Assembly (NCBI RefSeq): GCF_004799405.1
Contig: NZ_SSMW01000089.1
Location: 1-64,000, forward strand
Source of the DNA: Bradyrhizobium sp.
GTDB lineage: Bacteria > Pseudomonadota > Alphaproteobacteria > Rhizobiales > Xanthobacteraceae
Reading direction: 5' to 3'
DNA length: 64,000 nt
The position numbers were made by a program, and so were the translations under genes. The notes beneath the pieces were generated by a model that did no database searches, was not told the DNA's origin, and saw only the letters and a program-made list of their open reading frames with translations. This document shows, one piece after another, positions 50,379 to 61,286 of this stretch. Numbering within the stretch: the first letter of the stretch is position 1; each line of letters opens with the position of its first letter.

Positions 50379-51323
50379 TCAGCCCTGTTTCTTGTTCGCC
50401 GCCTTCTTCGGCGCAACATCCACACTTTCCTTCACCACCTCGCCGAGTGCCGCGAAATCGACCTTGCGCGGCGAGGTACGGCGGAACGCCAGTCCGATGG
50501 TGCGGCCGGGCTCGGGATTTTCCAGCCGCAGGAATTTTACCCGGTCATCGCGCCGCTCGACGTCGGCGGCAATCTGCGGAATCAGCGTCACGCCATAACC
50601 GCCCGCGACCATCTGCATCACGGTGGTGAGGCTGGAGGCGCCGAATACCGCCCCGCCGGCGACGACATTGCGGCCGCGCGCGGCGGTGGCGCAAAACGCC
50701 AGCGCCTGATCGCGCAGGCAGTGGCCGTCTTCGAGCAGGATCAGCCGGCTTTGATCGATCTCCTCCACCGCGACCCGCGTGTGCTCCCGGCGCGGATCGC
50801 CCGAGGGCACCGCGAGCAGGAACAGATCCTCGAACAAGGCAAGCGTGTCGATGTCCGGCTCGCCCAGCGGCAGCGCCAGCATCGCGGCATCGAGTCCGCC
50901 GCTCTTGATGTCCTCCACCAGTTGGCGGGTCTGGGTTTCCCGCAATTCCAGCCGCAGTTCCGGAAACCGGCTTTGCAGCGTGGGAAGAATCCGGGGCAGC
51001 AGATAGGGCGCCAGCGACGGAATCACGCCGAGCGTCAGCCGCCCCGTCAGCAGGCCGCTGCGATGGCGGGCGAAATCGACGAGGTCGCGCGAGGCCGTCA
51101 GCACCTCCTCGGCCCGGCGGGCGATTTCGCGCCCGACATCGGTCAGCATCACATTGCCCGGACGCCGTTCCACCACGGCAACACCGAGCGTGCGCTCAAG
51201 GTCGCGGATTTGCATGGACAAAGCGGGCTGGGTTACGGCACAGGCCTCGGCGGCACGGCCGAAGTGGCCATGCCGGGCCAGCGCGGAGAGATAGCGAAGC
51301 TGCCGAAGCGTGATCATTATCAT
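50379..51323 (-). CDS. oxyR: Hydrogen peroxide-sensing LysR-type regulator OxyR
   Basis: 314 aa. LysR helix-turn-helix at the N-terminus (LRQLRYLSALARHGHFGRAAEACAVTQPALSMQIRDLE). The redox pair is Cys202 and Cys211 in GHCLRDQALAFC, with the nine-residue spacing of E. coli Cys199/Cys208. Oxidation by peroxide forms the disulfide and activates target genes. Its target katG is divergent. ATG 51323 or the in-frame ATG at 51317. The last 15 residues are Lys-rich. Confidence 0.93.
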   Translation of the reverse strand: MIMITLRQLRYLSALARHGHFGRAAEACAVTQPALSMQIRDLERTLGVAVVERRPGNVMLTDVGREIARRAEEVLTASRDLVDFARHRSGLLTGRLTLGVIPSLAPYLLPRILPTLQSRFPELRLELRETQTRQLVEDIKSGGLDAAMLALPLGEPDIDTLALFEDLFLLAVPSGDPRREHTRVAVEEIDQSRLILLEDGHCLRDQALAFCATAARGRNVVAGGAVFGASSLTTVMQMVAGGYGVTLIPQIAADVERRDDRVKFLRLENPEPGRTIGLAFRRTSPRKVDFAALGEVVKESVDVAPKKAANKKQG

Positions 51324-51336
51324 CAGATAAACTGAT
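51317..51336. promoter_or_regulatory. Candidate OxyR operator at the oxyR start
   Basis: Two overlapping perfect dyads: TTATC-ATCA-GATAA (51317-51330) and ATCAG-ATAAA-CTGAT (51322-51336). They cover the oxyR start codon, so a protein bound here would block oxyR, as in LysR autorepression. The remaining 220 bp toward katG contain no dyad I trust. Confidence 0.4.
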
Positions 51337-51396
51337 CGAGAGCTCAAGACAATTCGACTGGACCTGATGTTGGATATCTTCCAAAGTGGCGTATAG

Positions 51397-53718
<2,322 letters not shown>

Positions 53719-53732
53719 TCGCTGCGACCAAG

Positions 53733-53768
53733 AAGAAAGGGCGGCAGAGAGGCCGCCCTTTCTTATTC
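53733..53768 (+). terminator. Rho-independent terminator after katG
   Basis: AAGAAAGGGCGGC (53733-53745) and GCCGCCCTTTCTT (53752-53764) form a perfect stem around AGAGAG, ending in a T-rich run. Confidence 0.88.
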
Positions 53769-53793
53769 AACCGGATTATTCGGACCCGTTGCG

Positions 53794-54255
53794 ATGCCGC
53801 CTAACATCCGTTCCGCCCGGCCGGACGAATATGACGAAATCGCCCGCGTCTGGATGAACAGCTGGGCCTCGACCGGGATCGAGGACGCCAGTAATTTTCT
53901 GCTGGCGAAACTGCGCGCACGGATTCCGCTGGAAATCGAGAAAGGCTGGAACCTGTTCGTCGCCGACGATGACGGGAAAATCGCGGCCATGCTGGCGCTG
54001 CACCTGCCGCTTTGCTATCTCGACCAATTATTTGTCGCGCCGGAACATCAGGGACGAGGACTTGGGCGAGCGCTGCTTGCTTTCACCCGACAGCATCTGC
54101 CGGACGAAATCCACCTGCGCTGCGTCCGCGAAAATGACAGAGCGTGGCGCTGGTATGAGCGCGAGGGCTTTGTGTTCGAAAAGGAACAGGTCGAGCCGAT
54201 GACGGGGTTTGTCATGAAATACTATCGGTGGAAGAAAGAGGGAGCGGTTCAATGA
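53794..54255 (+). CDS. GNAT family N-acetyltransferase
   Basis: 153 aa. IRSARPDEYDEIARVW is strand 1. CYLDQLFVAPEHQGRGLGRALLAF holds the Q/RxxGxG acetyl-CoA motif, and RENDRAWRWYEREGFVFEKEQ is motif B. Substrate unknown. The ATG of the glutathione transferase gene overlaps its stop by four bases, so the pair is coupled and may act in one detoxification or modification task; that is inference. Confidence 0.87.
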   Translation: MPPNIRSARPDEYDEIARVWMNSWASTGIEDASNFLLAKLRARIPLEIEKGWNLFVADDDGKIAAMLALHLPLCYLDQLFVAPEHQGRGLGRALLAFTRQHLPDEIHLRCVRENDRAWRWYEREGFVFEKEQVEPMTGFVMKYYRWKKEGAVQ

Positions 54256-54857
54256 TGAAACTGTATTGGTCGCCACGCACGCGCTCGTTTTCCGCGCTGT
54301 GGCTGATGGACGAAACCGGACAACCTTACGAGCGTGTCCTGATCGATATTTCCAAGGGCGCGCAGAAGACCCCGGAATATCTCGCGATCAATCCGATGGG
54401 CAAGGTGCCGGCGCTCAGGGATGGCGAGGCAACGCTCGCGGAAGCCGCCGCCATCTGCGCCTATGTCGCCGAGCGTTATCCCGAAGCCAAGCTCGCGCCG
54501 CCGCTCGGCGACCCCTTGCGCGCCAAATATCTCTATTGGCTGTTCTTCGCGCCGGGCTGCATCGAGCCCGCCATGGTGCAGGTCGCGACCAAGATCGAGA
54601 TGAATCCGGTAGCCGCCGGCTGGGGCGAAGCGCAGCGGGTGTTCGACGTGCTCGACGCCGCGTTGACGAAGGGACCCTGGATTCTCGGCGACACATTCTC
54701 GGCCGCGGATATCGCGATCGGCTCGGGACTCAACTTCGCGGTGCGGCTGTTCAAGCTGGTGCCGGCGCGTCCGTCATTCGACCGCTATATCGATCGCTGC
54801 GCGGCGCGTCCGGCATTTCAGCGCGCCGGCGTGCTTGCGGCGGGCGAAAAAACCTAA
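54252..54857 (+). CDS. Glutathione S-transferase family protein
   Basis: 201 aa. N-terminal thioredoxin-like domain (1-80): LYWSPRTRSFSALWLMDETGQPYERVLID with the catalytic Ser region SPRTRS, NPMGKVPAL with the cis-Pro, and DGEATLAEAAAICAYVAERYP. C-terminal helical domain with WILGDTFSAADIAIGSGL. Conjugates glutathione to electrophiles or acts in redox reactions. Start ATG 54252, with GGGAG upstream, overlaps the GNAT stop. Confidence 0.9.
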   Translation: MMKLYWSPRTRSFSALWLMDETGQPYERVLIDISKGAQKTPEYLAINPMGKVPALRDGEATLAEAAAICAYVAERYPEAKLAPPLGDPLRAKYLYWLFFAPGCIEPAMVQVATKIEMNPVAAGWGEAQRVFDVLDAALTKGPWILGDTFSAADIAIGSGLNFAVRLFKLVPARPSFDRYIDRCAARPAFQRAGVLAAGEKT

Positions 54858-54882
54858 AGGCGCACGCCAACACTGACGAACG

Positions 54883-55683
54883 CTACTCGCCCTTCAGATC
54901 TTCCGGCCGCGGCATCGCGATGATGTTGTAGCCGGAATCGACGTAATGGATTTCCCCGGTCACACCGGTCGACAGGTCGGACAAAAGGTACAGCGCCGAA
55001 CCGCCGAGTTCATCAAGGGAAACGCCGCGCCCGAGCGGCGAATGCTTTTGCTGAAAGGCGAACATGGTGCGGGAATCGCCGATCACGGCGCCCGCGAGCG
55101 TACGCACCGGGCCCGCTGAAATCGAATTGACCCGGATTTTTCTCCTTCCGAAGTCGAAAGCGAGATAGCGCACGGAAGCTTCCAGCGCGGCTTTCGCAAC
55201 CCCCATCACATTGTAATTCGGCATCACGCGGGTCGAGCCGCCGAACGTCAGCGTGATGATGGAGCCGCCGGACTCCGGCATCAGGTCCGCGGCGCGTTTG
55301 GCGATCTCGGTGAAGGAAAAACACGAAATCACCATGGTGCGCGAAAAGTTTTCGCGCGTGGTGTCGGCATAACGGCCCCGAAGCTCGTTCTTGTCGGTGA
55401 AGCCGATGGCATGGACCAGAAAGTCCAGGTGCCCCCACTTGTCGCGCAGGCTGGCGAACACGGCATCGACGCTGGCGATGTCCTCGACATCGCACGGCAG
55501 AACCAGGGGAACGCCAAGCTGTTCGGCCAGCGGCCTGACGCGTTTGCCCAGCGCCTCGCCCTGGTAGGTGAAGGCCAGCTCGGCACCCTGGGCTGCCAGT
55601 GTTCTGGCAATGCCCCAGGCAATCGAATGATCATTGGCAACGCCCATGATCAACCCGCGCTTGCCCTTCATCAGGTCGTTCAT
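54883..55683 (-). CDS. fabI: Enoyl-[acyl-carrier-protein] reductase (NADH) FabI
   Basis: 266 aa SDR enzyme for the last reduction of each fatty acid elongation round. LIMGVANDHSIAWGIA is the FabI cofactor motif; the Tyr157-x6-Lys164 pair has the FabI spacing. Target class of triclosan and isoniazid-type inhibitors. The start could be residue 1 or the Met at residue 5. It is the last gene of the fabA-fabB-fabI run and is separated from fabB by a repeat. Confidence 0.94.
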   Translation of the reverse strand: MNDLMKGKRGLIMGVANDHSIAWGIARTLAAQGAELAFTYQGEALGKRVRPLAEQLGVPLVLPCDVEDIASVDAVFASLRDKWGHLDFLVHAIGFTDKNELRGRYADTTRENFSRTMVISCFSFTEIAKRAADLMPESGGSIITLTFGGSTRVMPNYNVMGVAKAALEASVRYLAFDFGRRKIRVNSISAGPVRTLAGAVIGDSRTMFAFQQKHSPLGRGVSLDELGGSALYLLSDLSTGVTGEIHYVDSGYNIIAMPRPEDLKGE

Positions 55684-55713
55684 ATTCGCGACGCTCCACT
55701 CATCCCTGATGCT

Positions 55714-55810
55714 GTCATCACCCGCGAAAGCGGGTGATCCAGTAATACGAAGCGTTGCGATTGACTACCGAAGCCGCGGAATACTGGATGCCCCCGCTTT
55801 CGGAGCATGG
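55714..55810. repeat. Palindromic repeat between fabI and fabB
   Basis: TCATCACCCGC gaaa GCGGGTGATCC forms one hairpin (55715-55740). CCAGTAaTAC near it pairs with TACTGG (55783-55788), then CCCCCGCTTTCGGAGCATG gives a second arm. This is the GTCATCACCCGCGAAAGCGGGTGAT type I know from Bradyrhizobium. Confidence 0.7.
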
Positions 55811-55822
55811 AATAACAAATTC

Positions 55823-57046
55823 TCACGCATCCATCCGCTTGAACACCAGCGTGGCGTTGGTGCCGCCGAACCCGAAGGAATTCGACAGTACGGTTCCGAG
55901 CCTGGCGTTGTCGACGCGCTTGCGCAGGATCGGCATGTCGGCAAACGCCGGATCGAGTTCGGTGATATTGGCGCTTTCGCAGATGAAGCCGTTGTTCATC
56001 ATCAAAAGCGAATAGATCGCCTCCTGCACCCCGGTGGCGCCGAGCGAATGTCCGGTCAGCGCCTTGGTCGCCGAGATCGGCGGGCACTTGTCGCCGGTCC
56101 CGAATACTTTCCGGATCGCTTCGATTTCCGGCGGATCGCCCGCCGGCGTCGAGGTCGCATGCGGATTGATATAATCGATCTTGGTATCCACGGTGGCCAG
56201 CGCCATTCGCATGCAGCGTTCAGCGCCTTCGCCCGAGGGCGCGACCATGTCGTAACCGTCCGAAGTAGCGCCGTAGCCGACGATTTCGCCGTAAATGCGC
56301 GCGCCGCGCGCTTTGGCGTGTTCGAGTTCTTCCAGCACCACCACTCCGGCGCCGCCGGCGATGACAAAACCGTCGCGGCTCACGTCATAGGGACGAGAAG
56401 CGGTCGCCGGCGTATCGTTGTATTTCGACGACATCGCGCCCATCGCGTCGAACAGCACCGACAGCGACCAGTCGAGTTCTTCGCAGCCGCCGGCGAAAAT
56501 AATGTCCTGCTTGCCGATCTGGATGGTCTCGTAGGCATTGCCGATGCAATGGTTCGAGGTGGCGCAGGCCGATGAGATCGAATAGTTCACACCCTTGATC
56601 TTGAACCAGGTGGCGAGCGTCGCGGACGCCGTCGAGGACATCGCTTTCGGTACCGCGAACGGTCCGACCCGTTTCGGCCCCTTGGTGCGGGTGATATCGG
56701 CCGCTTCCACGATGGTGCGGGCCGAAGGGCCGCCGGAGCCCATGATGATGCCGGTGCGCACGTTGGAAACTTCCGACGGCTCGAGACCGGAGTCCTGGAT
56801 CGCCTGCTCCATGGCGACGTGATTCCACGCCGCGCCCTCGCCGAGGAATCGCATCGCGCGACGATCGATCACGTCGGCCGGATTCAGCGTCGGCGCGCCC
56901 TGCACCTGGGAACGGAAACCGAGCTCGGCATATTTTTCCGCGCGCGTGATTCCCGATTTCGCCTCATGGAGGCTTGCAAGCACTTCCTGGGTGTTGTTGC
57001 CGATGGATGAGACGATACCCATCCCCGTGATGACAACCCGCCTCAT
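55823..57046 (-). CDS. fabB: Beta-ketoacyl-ACP synthase I (FabB type)
   Basis: 407 aa condensing enzyme. Catalytic Cys161 ([15 protein letters not shown]), His296 ([12 protein letters not shown]), Lys328 and His333 ([12 protein letters not shown]). The pairing with fabA directly upstream fits the FabA/FabB route for making unsaturated fatty acids. Located in the cytoplasm. It begins [20 protein letters not shown], typical of FabB. Confidence 0.94.
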   Translation of the reverse strand: MRRVVITGMGIVSSIGNNTQEVLASLHEAKSGITRAEKYAELGFRSQVQGAPTLNPADVIDRRAMRFLGEGAAWNHVAMEQAIQDSGLEPSEVSNVRTGIIMGSGGPSARTIVEAADITRTKGPKRVGPFAVPKAMSSTASATLATWFKIKGVNYSISSACATSNHCIGNAYETIQIGKQDIIFAGGCEELDWSLSVLFDAMGAMSSKYNDTPATASRPYDVSRDGFVIAGGAGVVVLEELEHAKARGARIYGEIVGYGATSDGYDMVAPSGEGAERCMRMALATVDTKIDYINPHATSTPAGDPPEIEAIRKVFGTGDKCPPISATKALTGHSLGATGVQEAIYSLLMMNNGFICESANITELDPAFADMPILRKRVDNARLGTVLSNSFGFGGTNATLVFKRMDA

Positions 57047-57132
57047 GATCGCCTCGCCCTGTCGTTACGTTTTGTGTGATGGCCCTGGTCAAACCGAAAA
57101 CCGCCTCGCCGGCCGGAGCATGTGCTGGCCGG

Positions 57133-57651
57133 TTATGGGGCGGCACCCTGCTTGAATAGCCCGACCTTCAAATCCTTGGCCCGATAGATAATCTCGCCAT
57201 CCATGGAAAGCCACCCGTCGGCGATGCCCAGCACCAGCTTTGAGCGCATCACGCGTTTGACATCGACGTTGTACACAACCTTGCGTACGTTCGGCAGCAC
57301 TTGCCCGGCCAACTTCAGTTCTCCGAGCCCAAGTGCCCGGCCGCGTCCCTCGCCGCCGGTCCAGCCAAGGAAGAAACCGACCATCTGCCACAAGGCATCG
57401 AGGCCAAGACATCCCGGCATCACCGGATCGCCCTTGAAATGGCAGCCGAAGAACCAAAGGTCCGGTTTCACATCGAGTTCGGCGCGAACCAGGCCCTTGC
57501 CATATTCGCCGCCGGTCTCGGAAATTTCGCTGATACGGTCAAACATCAGCATCGGGGGCAGCGGCAATTGCGCGTTCCCGGGCCCGAATAGCTCGCCGCG
57601 ACCGCACGCCAGAAGATCCTCGTATTCGTAACCACCGCGTCGATCCAGCAT
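57133..57651 (-). CDS. fabA: 3-hydroxydecanoyl-ACP dehydratase/isomerase FabA
   Basis: 172 aa, full family length. Active-site His71 and Asp85 lie in [23 protein letters not shown]. FabA dehydrates 3-hydroxydecanoyl-ACP and isomerises the trans-2 to the cis-3 double bond, the branch point for unsaturated fatty acids. First gene of fabA-fabB-fabI, divergent from irr across about 330 bp. Confidence 0.95.
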   Translation of the reverse strand: MLDRRGGYEYEDLLACGRGELFGPGNAQLPLPPMLMFDRISEISETGGEYGKGLVRAELDVKPDLWFFGCHFKGDPVMPGCLGLDALWQMVGFFLGWTGGEGRGRALGLGELKLAGQVLPNVRKVVYNVDVKRVMRSKLVLGIADGWLSMDGEIIYRAKDLKVGLFKQGAAP

Positions 57652-57914
57652 AGGGTCCAGTCTCTTTCAAAATCCCGATGGAAGCCTTTTCCAGCGAAAG
57701 GGACCTTTTTGCTCAGGAAGCGCGCCAATAATCGCAAATTGGCGCCAATTCCGCAGGTCGGGATGTCCCACGGCAACCGCGCTCGCCTCGGCCGAAAGTC
57801 GCAAAGCGTGGGTCCGGGCGCTCTCTATCATAGGCCCCGCAAGCGGCAAAGCACCACCGCCGGGGTAAATCGCCGCGCCGCCCTCGTGTTCCTTCAACCC
57901 GGGTTTGTTCTAGT
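57652..57914. other. Intergenic region upstream of fabA
   Basis: About 260 bp between the fabA start and the irr promoter. I see a short dyad-like CCTTTTCCAGC/GAAAGGG stretch near 57682 but no confident promoter or gene. Short open frames here have no ribosome site. Confidence 0.4.
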
Positions 57915-57953
57915 TGCGAAAAACTTGCATCTGACGAATTTTCTCCTTATATT
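57915..57953 (+). promoter_or_regulatory. irr promoter with overlapping Fur-type direct repeats
   Basis: TTGCAT (57925-57930) and TATATT (57948-57953) are spaced by 17 bases, a good housekeeping promoter. Hexamers TGCGAA (57915-57920) and TGCATC (57926-57931) repeat 11 bases apart and overlap the -35 box. Direct repeats of this type (TGCATC-like) are the published Fur-binding site of the Bradyrhizobium japonicum irr promoter. Confidence 0.6.
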
Positions 57954-57980
57954 CCGCTGCGATAGTGCTGGATCTGCAAT

Positions 57981-58484
57981 GTGGTGCCGAACGTGGATAT
58001 CAACGACGACGCTTTGAATGATGACGCTGTCAGTCCGGCCGCCCGTGCTGCCGGACACCAACCGGCGCTGACCGGATGTCCCTGGCACGATGTCAATGAA
58101 ATGCTGCAGGCGGCAGGCTTGCGTCCGACCCGTCAACGCATGGCGCTTGGCTGGCTGCTGTTCGGCAAGGGCGCGCGTCACCTCACCGCGGAAATGCTGT
58201 ACGAGGAAGCCACCATCGCCAAGGTTCCGGTGTCGCTCGCCACCGTCTACAACACGCTCAATCAGCTCACCGATGCGGGCTTGCTGCGCCAGGTCAGCGT
58301 CGACGGCACCAAGACCTATTTCGACACCAACGTTTCAGCGCATCATCACTTCTATCTCGAAAACAATCACGAACTGGTCGATATCCCGGATCCGCATCTG
58401 GTGTTGCAGAAGATGCCGGAAGTGCCTGAAGGCTACGAGATATCCCGGGTCGACATGGTGGTCCGGCTGCGCAAGAAGCGCTGA
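57981..58484 (+). CDS. irr: Iron response regulator Irr
   Basis: 167 aa Fur-superfamily regulator of iron and haem genes in Rhizobiales. The haem regulatory motif Cys33-Pro34 sits in GCPWHDVNEML. A His triplet at 121-123 (SAHHHFYLEN) is the second haem-binding element. Winged helix: LRPTRQRMALGWLLFGKGARHLTAEMLYEEA, then VSLATVYNTLNQLTDAGLL. In Bradyrhizobium, haem delivered by ferrochelatase triggers Irr degradation. GTG start at 57981 (or 57984). Confidence 0.95.
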   Translation: MVPNVDINDDALNDDAVSPAARAAGHQPALTGCPWHDVNEMLQAAGLRPTRQRMALGWLLFGKGARHLTAEMLYEEATIAKVPVSLATVYNTLNQLTDAGLLRQVSVDGTKTYFDTNVSAHHHFYLENNHELVDIPDPHLVLQKMPEVPEGYEISRVDMVVRLRKKR

Positions 58485-58489
58485 GCAGG

Positions 58490-58515
58490 TCGTCCCTGCG
58501 AACGCAGGGACGACG
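58490..58515. repeat. Perfect 26-bp palindrome after irr
   Basis: GTCGTCCCTGCG pairs exactly with CGCAGGGACGAC around AA, six bases after the irr stop. It is a known Bradyrhizobium intergenic palindrome type and may serve as the end signal for the convergent irr and SH3 genes. Confidence 0.7.
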
Positions 58516-58531
58516 TGAGCGTACGACGTAG

Positions 58532-59059
58532 CTACTCGACCTTCTCGTCGGCGTAGACACCCCACAGCCGTTGCTGTTCGATCCAGCCATCGAAGCCGGC
58601 GCCGCTGACGTGGCACCAGCCTGCCGCGCATCGCTTGACGTTGGCCACGACACCGGCCTGCAGGCGGGCTGCGACCGCGCCGGCTGGATCGGCGCGATCA
58701 TAGAGCGGCGCGAGATCGTCCTTGGTCTTCATGGTGATGACGGCGGTGCGGCGGCCCGACAGCAGCGAGTGATAGACCCAGCCCTCGGCGCCTTCCGAAT
58801 CGCGCACCCGGCGCCAGTTCTCGAATTCGGCGGTGATTTCAACCGGCAGGCCCGAGCGGGTATAAACCCAGGCAACGTCGTTGTCCTTGGTCGGACCGGC
58901 CCTGACGTTCACATGATCGGATTTGAGGCTGACAAAGCGCGGCACTGGCAAGCCACTGGCGGCGTTGGTCGCATCCTTTGCCGCAAATCCCGTGCTGAGC
59001 GATCCGCCCAGCATGCTTGCCGCAAGCACCGCCACAGAACAAAAACGCCTCGACGCCAT
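58532..59059 (-). CDS. Secreted bacterial SH3 domain protein
   Basis: 175 aa. Signal peptide at 1-27 (RRFCSVAVLAASMLGGSLSTGFAA). First SH3-like domain about 45-105: VSLKSDHVNVRAGPTKDNDVAWVY, with EGAEGWVYHSLLSG. A second, weaker SH3-like repeat follows (APLYDRADPAGAVAARLQAGV with WCHVSGAGFDGWIEQ). Likely periplasmic, binding peptidoglycan or protein. ATG 59059 preferred over the TTG before it; GGAGAC lies upstream. Confidence 0.88.
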   Translation of the reverse strand: MASRRFCSVAVLAASMLGGSLSTGFAAKDATNAASGLPVPRFVSLKSDHVNVRAGPTKDNDVAWVYTRSGLPVEITAEFENWRRVRDSEGAEGWVYHSLLSGRRTAVITMKTKDDLAPLYDRADPAGAVAARLQAGVVANVKRCAAGWCHVSGAGFDGWIEQQRLWGVYADEKVE

Positions 59060-59384
59060 CAACTCGTCTCCTGCCGAGAACCCAACTCAAATTCTTCGAG
59101 TTGAAACACTCGCTAACGCACTCGCCAGAACCTGGGAATGCCCACCCCTGAGCCCCTGTCACCCCCGCCCGACGACCCCTTGGACAGTCATTCCAGGGTT
59201 CTTGTCTTGGCCCGGCCTTCTGCTAGAGAGAGCGGAACGCCAAAAAACCGGAACAAGCCCGAACATCCCCTTTGGGAAATCCAGCGGGAACGTCGGGAAC
59301 CCAGGGAAATGCCGGGATCGCGCGGAAATCGCAGTCTCGAACAAACGGGTTAATGAGGTCTGAACAACCTCATGAGAGCAGAAC
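59060..59384. other. Intergenic region with dyad ahead of the 2-hydroxyacid dehydrogenase
   Basis: About 325 bp between divergent genes. The clearest element is TGAGGT-CTGAACA-ACCTCA (59354-59372), a perfect 6-bp dyad 12 bases before the start codon of the dehydrogenase. It could be an operator or an RNA hairpin near the ribosome site. No gene or confident promoter is seen in the rest. Confidence 0.4.
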
Positions 59385-60386
59385 ATGTCGGTTAAGAAAA
59401 AACCTCTCGTTGTCGTCACGCGCAAGCTGCCGGACTCGATCGAGACCCGGATGCGCGAGCTGTTCGACGCCCGGCTCAATCTCGACGATACGCCGTTGAC
59501 CCCGGAGCAAATCGCCGAGGCGGTCCGCTCGGCCGATATTCTGGTACCGACCGTCACCGACCTGATCAATGAAGAGGCTCTCAAGCAGCCCGATTGCAAG
59601 CTGAAACTGATCGCCAATTTCGGCAACGGCGTCGACAACATCGACGTGGTCGCAGCCCATGCGCGCGGCATTACCGTGACCAACACGCCGAAGGTTCTGA
59701 CCGAAGACACTGCCGACATGACCATGGCGCTGATTCTCGCGGTGCCGCGCCGGCTGATCGAAGGCGCCTCCATCCTGCCGGAAGGCAAGAGCTGGCCGGG
59801 CTGGTCGCCGACCTGGATGCTCGGCCATCGCATCGGCGGAAAACGGCTCGGCATCATCGGCATGGGCCGCATCGGCCAGGCCGTGGCGCGCCGCGCCCGC
59901 GCCTTCGGCCTGCAAATTCACTATCACAACCGCCGTCCCGTGGCGCCGCGCATCGCCGAGGAACTGGGCGCGACCTATTGGGAAAGCCTCGACCAGATGC
60001 TGGCGCGGATGGACATCATCTCGGTGAATTGTCCGCACACGCCGGCGACGTTTCATCTGCTGTCGGCGCGGCGGCTGAAACTGATTCGGAAAGACGCCTA
60101 TATCGTCAACACCGCGCGCGGCGAAGTGATCGACGAGGAGACGCTGACCAAACTGATCGAGACCGGGGAGATCGCCGGCGCCGGCCTCGACGTCTACGAG
60201 CACGAGCCCGCGGTCAATCCGAAACTGGTGCGGCTCGCCAAGGCCGGCAAGGCCACCCTGCTGCCGCATATGGGCTCGGCCACCATCGAAGGCCGTGTCG
60301 AAATGGGCGAGAAGGTGATCATCAACATCAGGACCTTCCTCGACCACCACAAGCCGCCGGACCGCGTGCTGCCGAACATGCTGTGA
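59385..60386 (+). CDS. D-2-hydroxyacid dehydrogenase (glyoxylate/hydroxypyruvate reductase type)
   Basis: 333 aa. NAD(P)-binding GIIGMGRIGQAVARRARAFG near 163-182. Catalytic Arg in NTARGEVIDE, Glu in VYEHEP, His in LLPHMGSAT. NFGNGVDNIDV and VTNTPKVLTEDTADMTMAL are typical of glyoxylate reductases of the GyaR/GhrB group. Substrate specificity is not settled by sequence. Convergent with the MoeB/ThiF gene four bases away. Confidence 0.9.
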   Translation: MSVKKKPLVVVTRKLPDSIETRMRELFDARLNLDDTPLTPEQIAEAVRSADILVPTVTDLINEEALKQPDCKLKLIANFGNGVDNIDVVAAHARGITVTNTPKVLTEDTADMTMALILAVPRRLIEGASILPEGKSWPGWSPTWMLGHRIGGKRLGIIGMGRIGQAVARRARAFGLQIHYHNRRPVAPRIAEELGATYWESLDQMLARMDIISVNCPHTPATFHLLSARRLKLIRKDAYIVNTARGEVIDEETLTKLIETGEIAGAGLDVYEHEPAVNPKLVRLAKAGKATLLPHMGSATIEGRVEMGEKVIINIRTFLDHHKPPDRVLPNML

Positions 60387-60389
60387 TCG

Positions 60390-61190
60390 CTATCTGTGCC
60401 CGCTCAAATCCGTAATCACCAGCGCATCGCCGTTGAGCGGATTTAGCGGGTCGCGCGCATAGCGCAGCGTCTCGAACCGCATCGCGCGGGCGTCCACCAT
60501 CAACAGCCGCCCGACCAGACCTTCGCCAAAGCCGACGATTTCGCGGATCGCTTCCAGCGCCATCATCGACCCCAATACGCCGGCGAGCGCGCCCATCACG
60601 CCGGCCTCGGCGCACGCCGGCACCGTGCCCGGCGGCGGCGGTTCGGGAAACAGACAGCGATAGGTCGGATTGAACTCTCCTTCGGCGTTTCTCTCATGCG
60701 CGCGGATCGTGGTCAGCGATCCATCGAACACGCCAAGCGCTGCGGTGACGAGCGGCTTGCCGGCGAGGAAACAGGCATCGGAGACCAGGTAACGGGTTTC
60801 GAAATTGTCGGAACCGTCAAGCACGAGATCGTAGCCGCCGATCAGCGACATCGCATTGCCAGCATTGAGCCAGCTGGCGTGGGCCGCAAACCTGACATGG
60901 GGATTGAGCCGGTGAATTTGTTCGGCGGCGCTGTCGACCTTGCGGCGGCCGATGTCCGGCGTGGTGTGAATGATCTGGCGCTGGAGGTTGGACAGCGAGA
61001 CGACATCGTCATCGACCACGCCGAGCGTGCCGATACCGGCCGCGGCAAGATACATCAGCGCCGGCGCACCGAGGCCGCCGGCGCCGACCACCAGCACGGA
61101 CGCTTCCTTCAATGCGGCCTGGCCGGGGCCGCCGACCTCGCGCAGCACTATATGCCGGGCGTACCGTTCGAGTTCGTCGGCACTCAACAT
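60390..61190 (-). CDS. MoeB/ThiF-type adenylyltransferase (HesA/MoeB/ThiF family)
   Basis: 266 aa E1-like enzyme. Adenylates the C-terminal Gly of a sulfur-carrier such as MoaD or ThiS. ATP motif VLVVGAGGLGAP at 33-43, DDVVSLSNLQRQIIH near 61-75, DGSDNFETRYLVSDAC, and catalytic Cys193 in VPACAEAGVMG. Of the four zinc Cys seen in E. coli MoeB only one is evident (YRCLFPEP); the other positions are changed and no C-terminal CxxC is present. No moa or thi genes are adjacent, so the partner is open. Confidence 0.87.
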   Translation of the reverse strand: MLSADELERYARHIVLREVGGPGQAALKEASVLVVGAGGLGAPALMYLAAAGIGTLGVVDDDVVSLSNLQRQIIHTTPDIGRRKVDSAAEQIHRLNPHVRFAAHASWLNAGNAMSLIGGYDLVLDGSDNFETRYLVSDACFLAGKPLVTAALGVFDGSLTTIRAHERNAEGEFNPTYRCLFPEPPPPGTVPACAEAGVMGALAGVLGSMMALEAIREIVGFGEGLVGRLLMVDARAMRFETLRYARDPLNPLNGDALVITDLSGHR

Positions 61191-61286
61191 GATCCGGTCA
61201 AACCCCTTTAGCTGCCCCTCGTGGTTCCTTGAACCCTCGGCCTGTTGTTGCCCACCAAGCAGATGTGCTTAATTGCGGGCAGGTCA

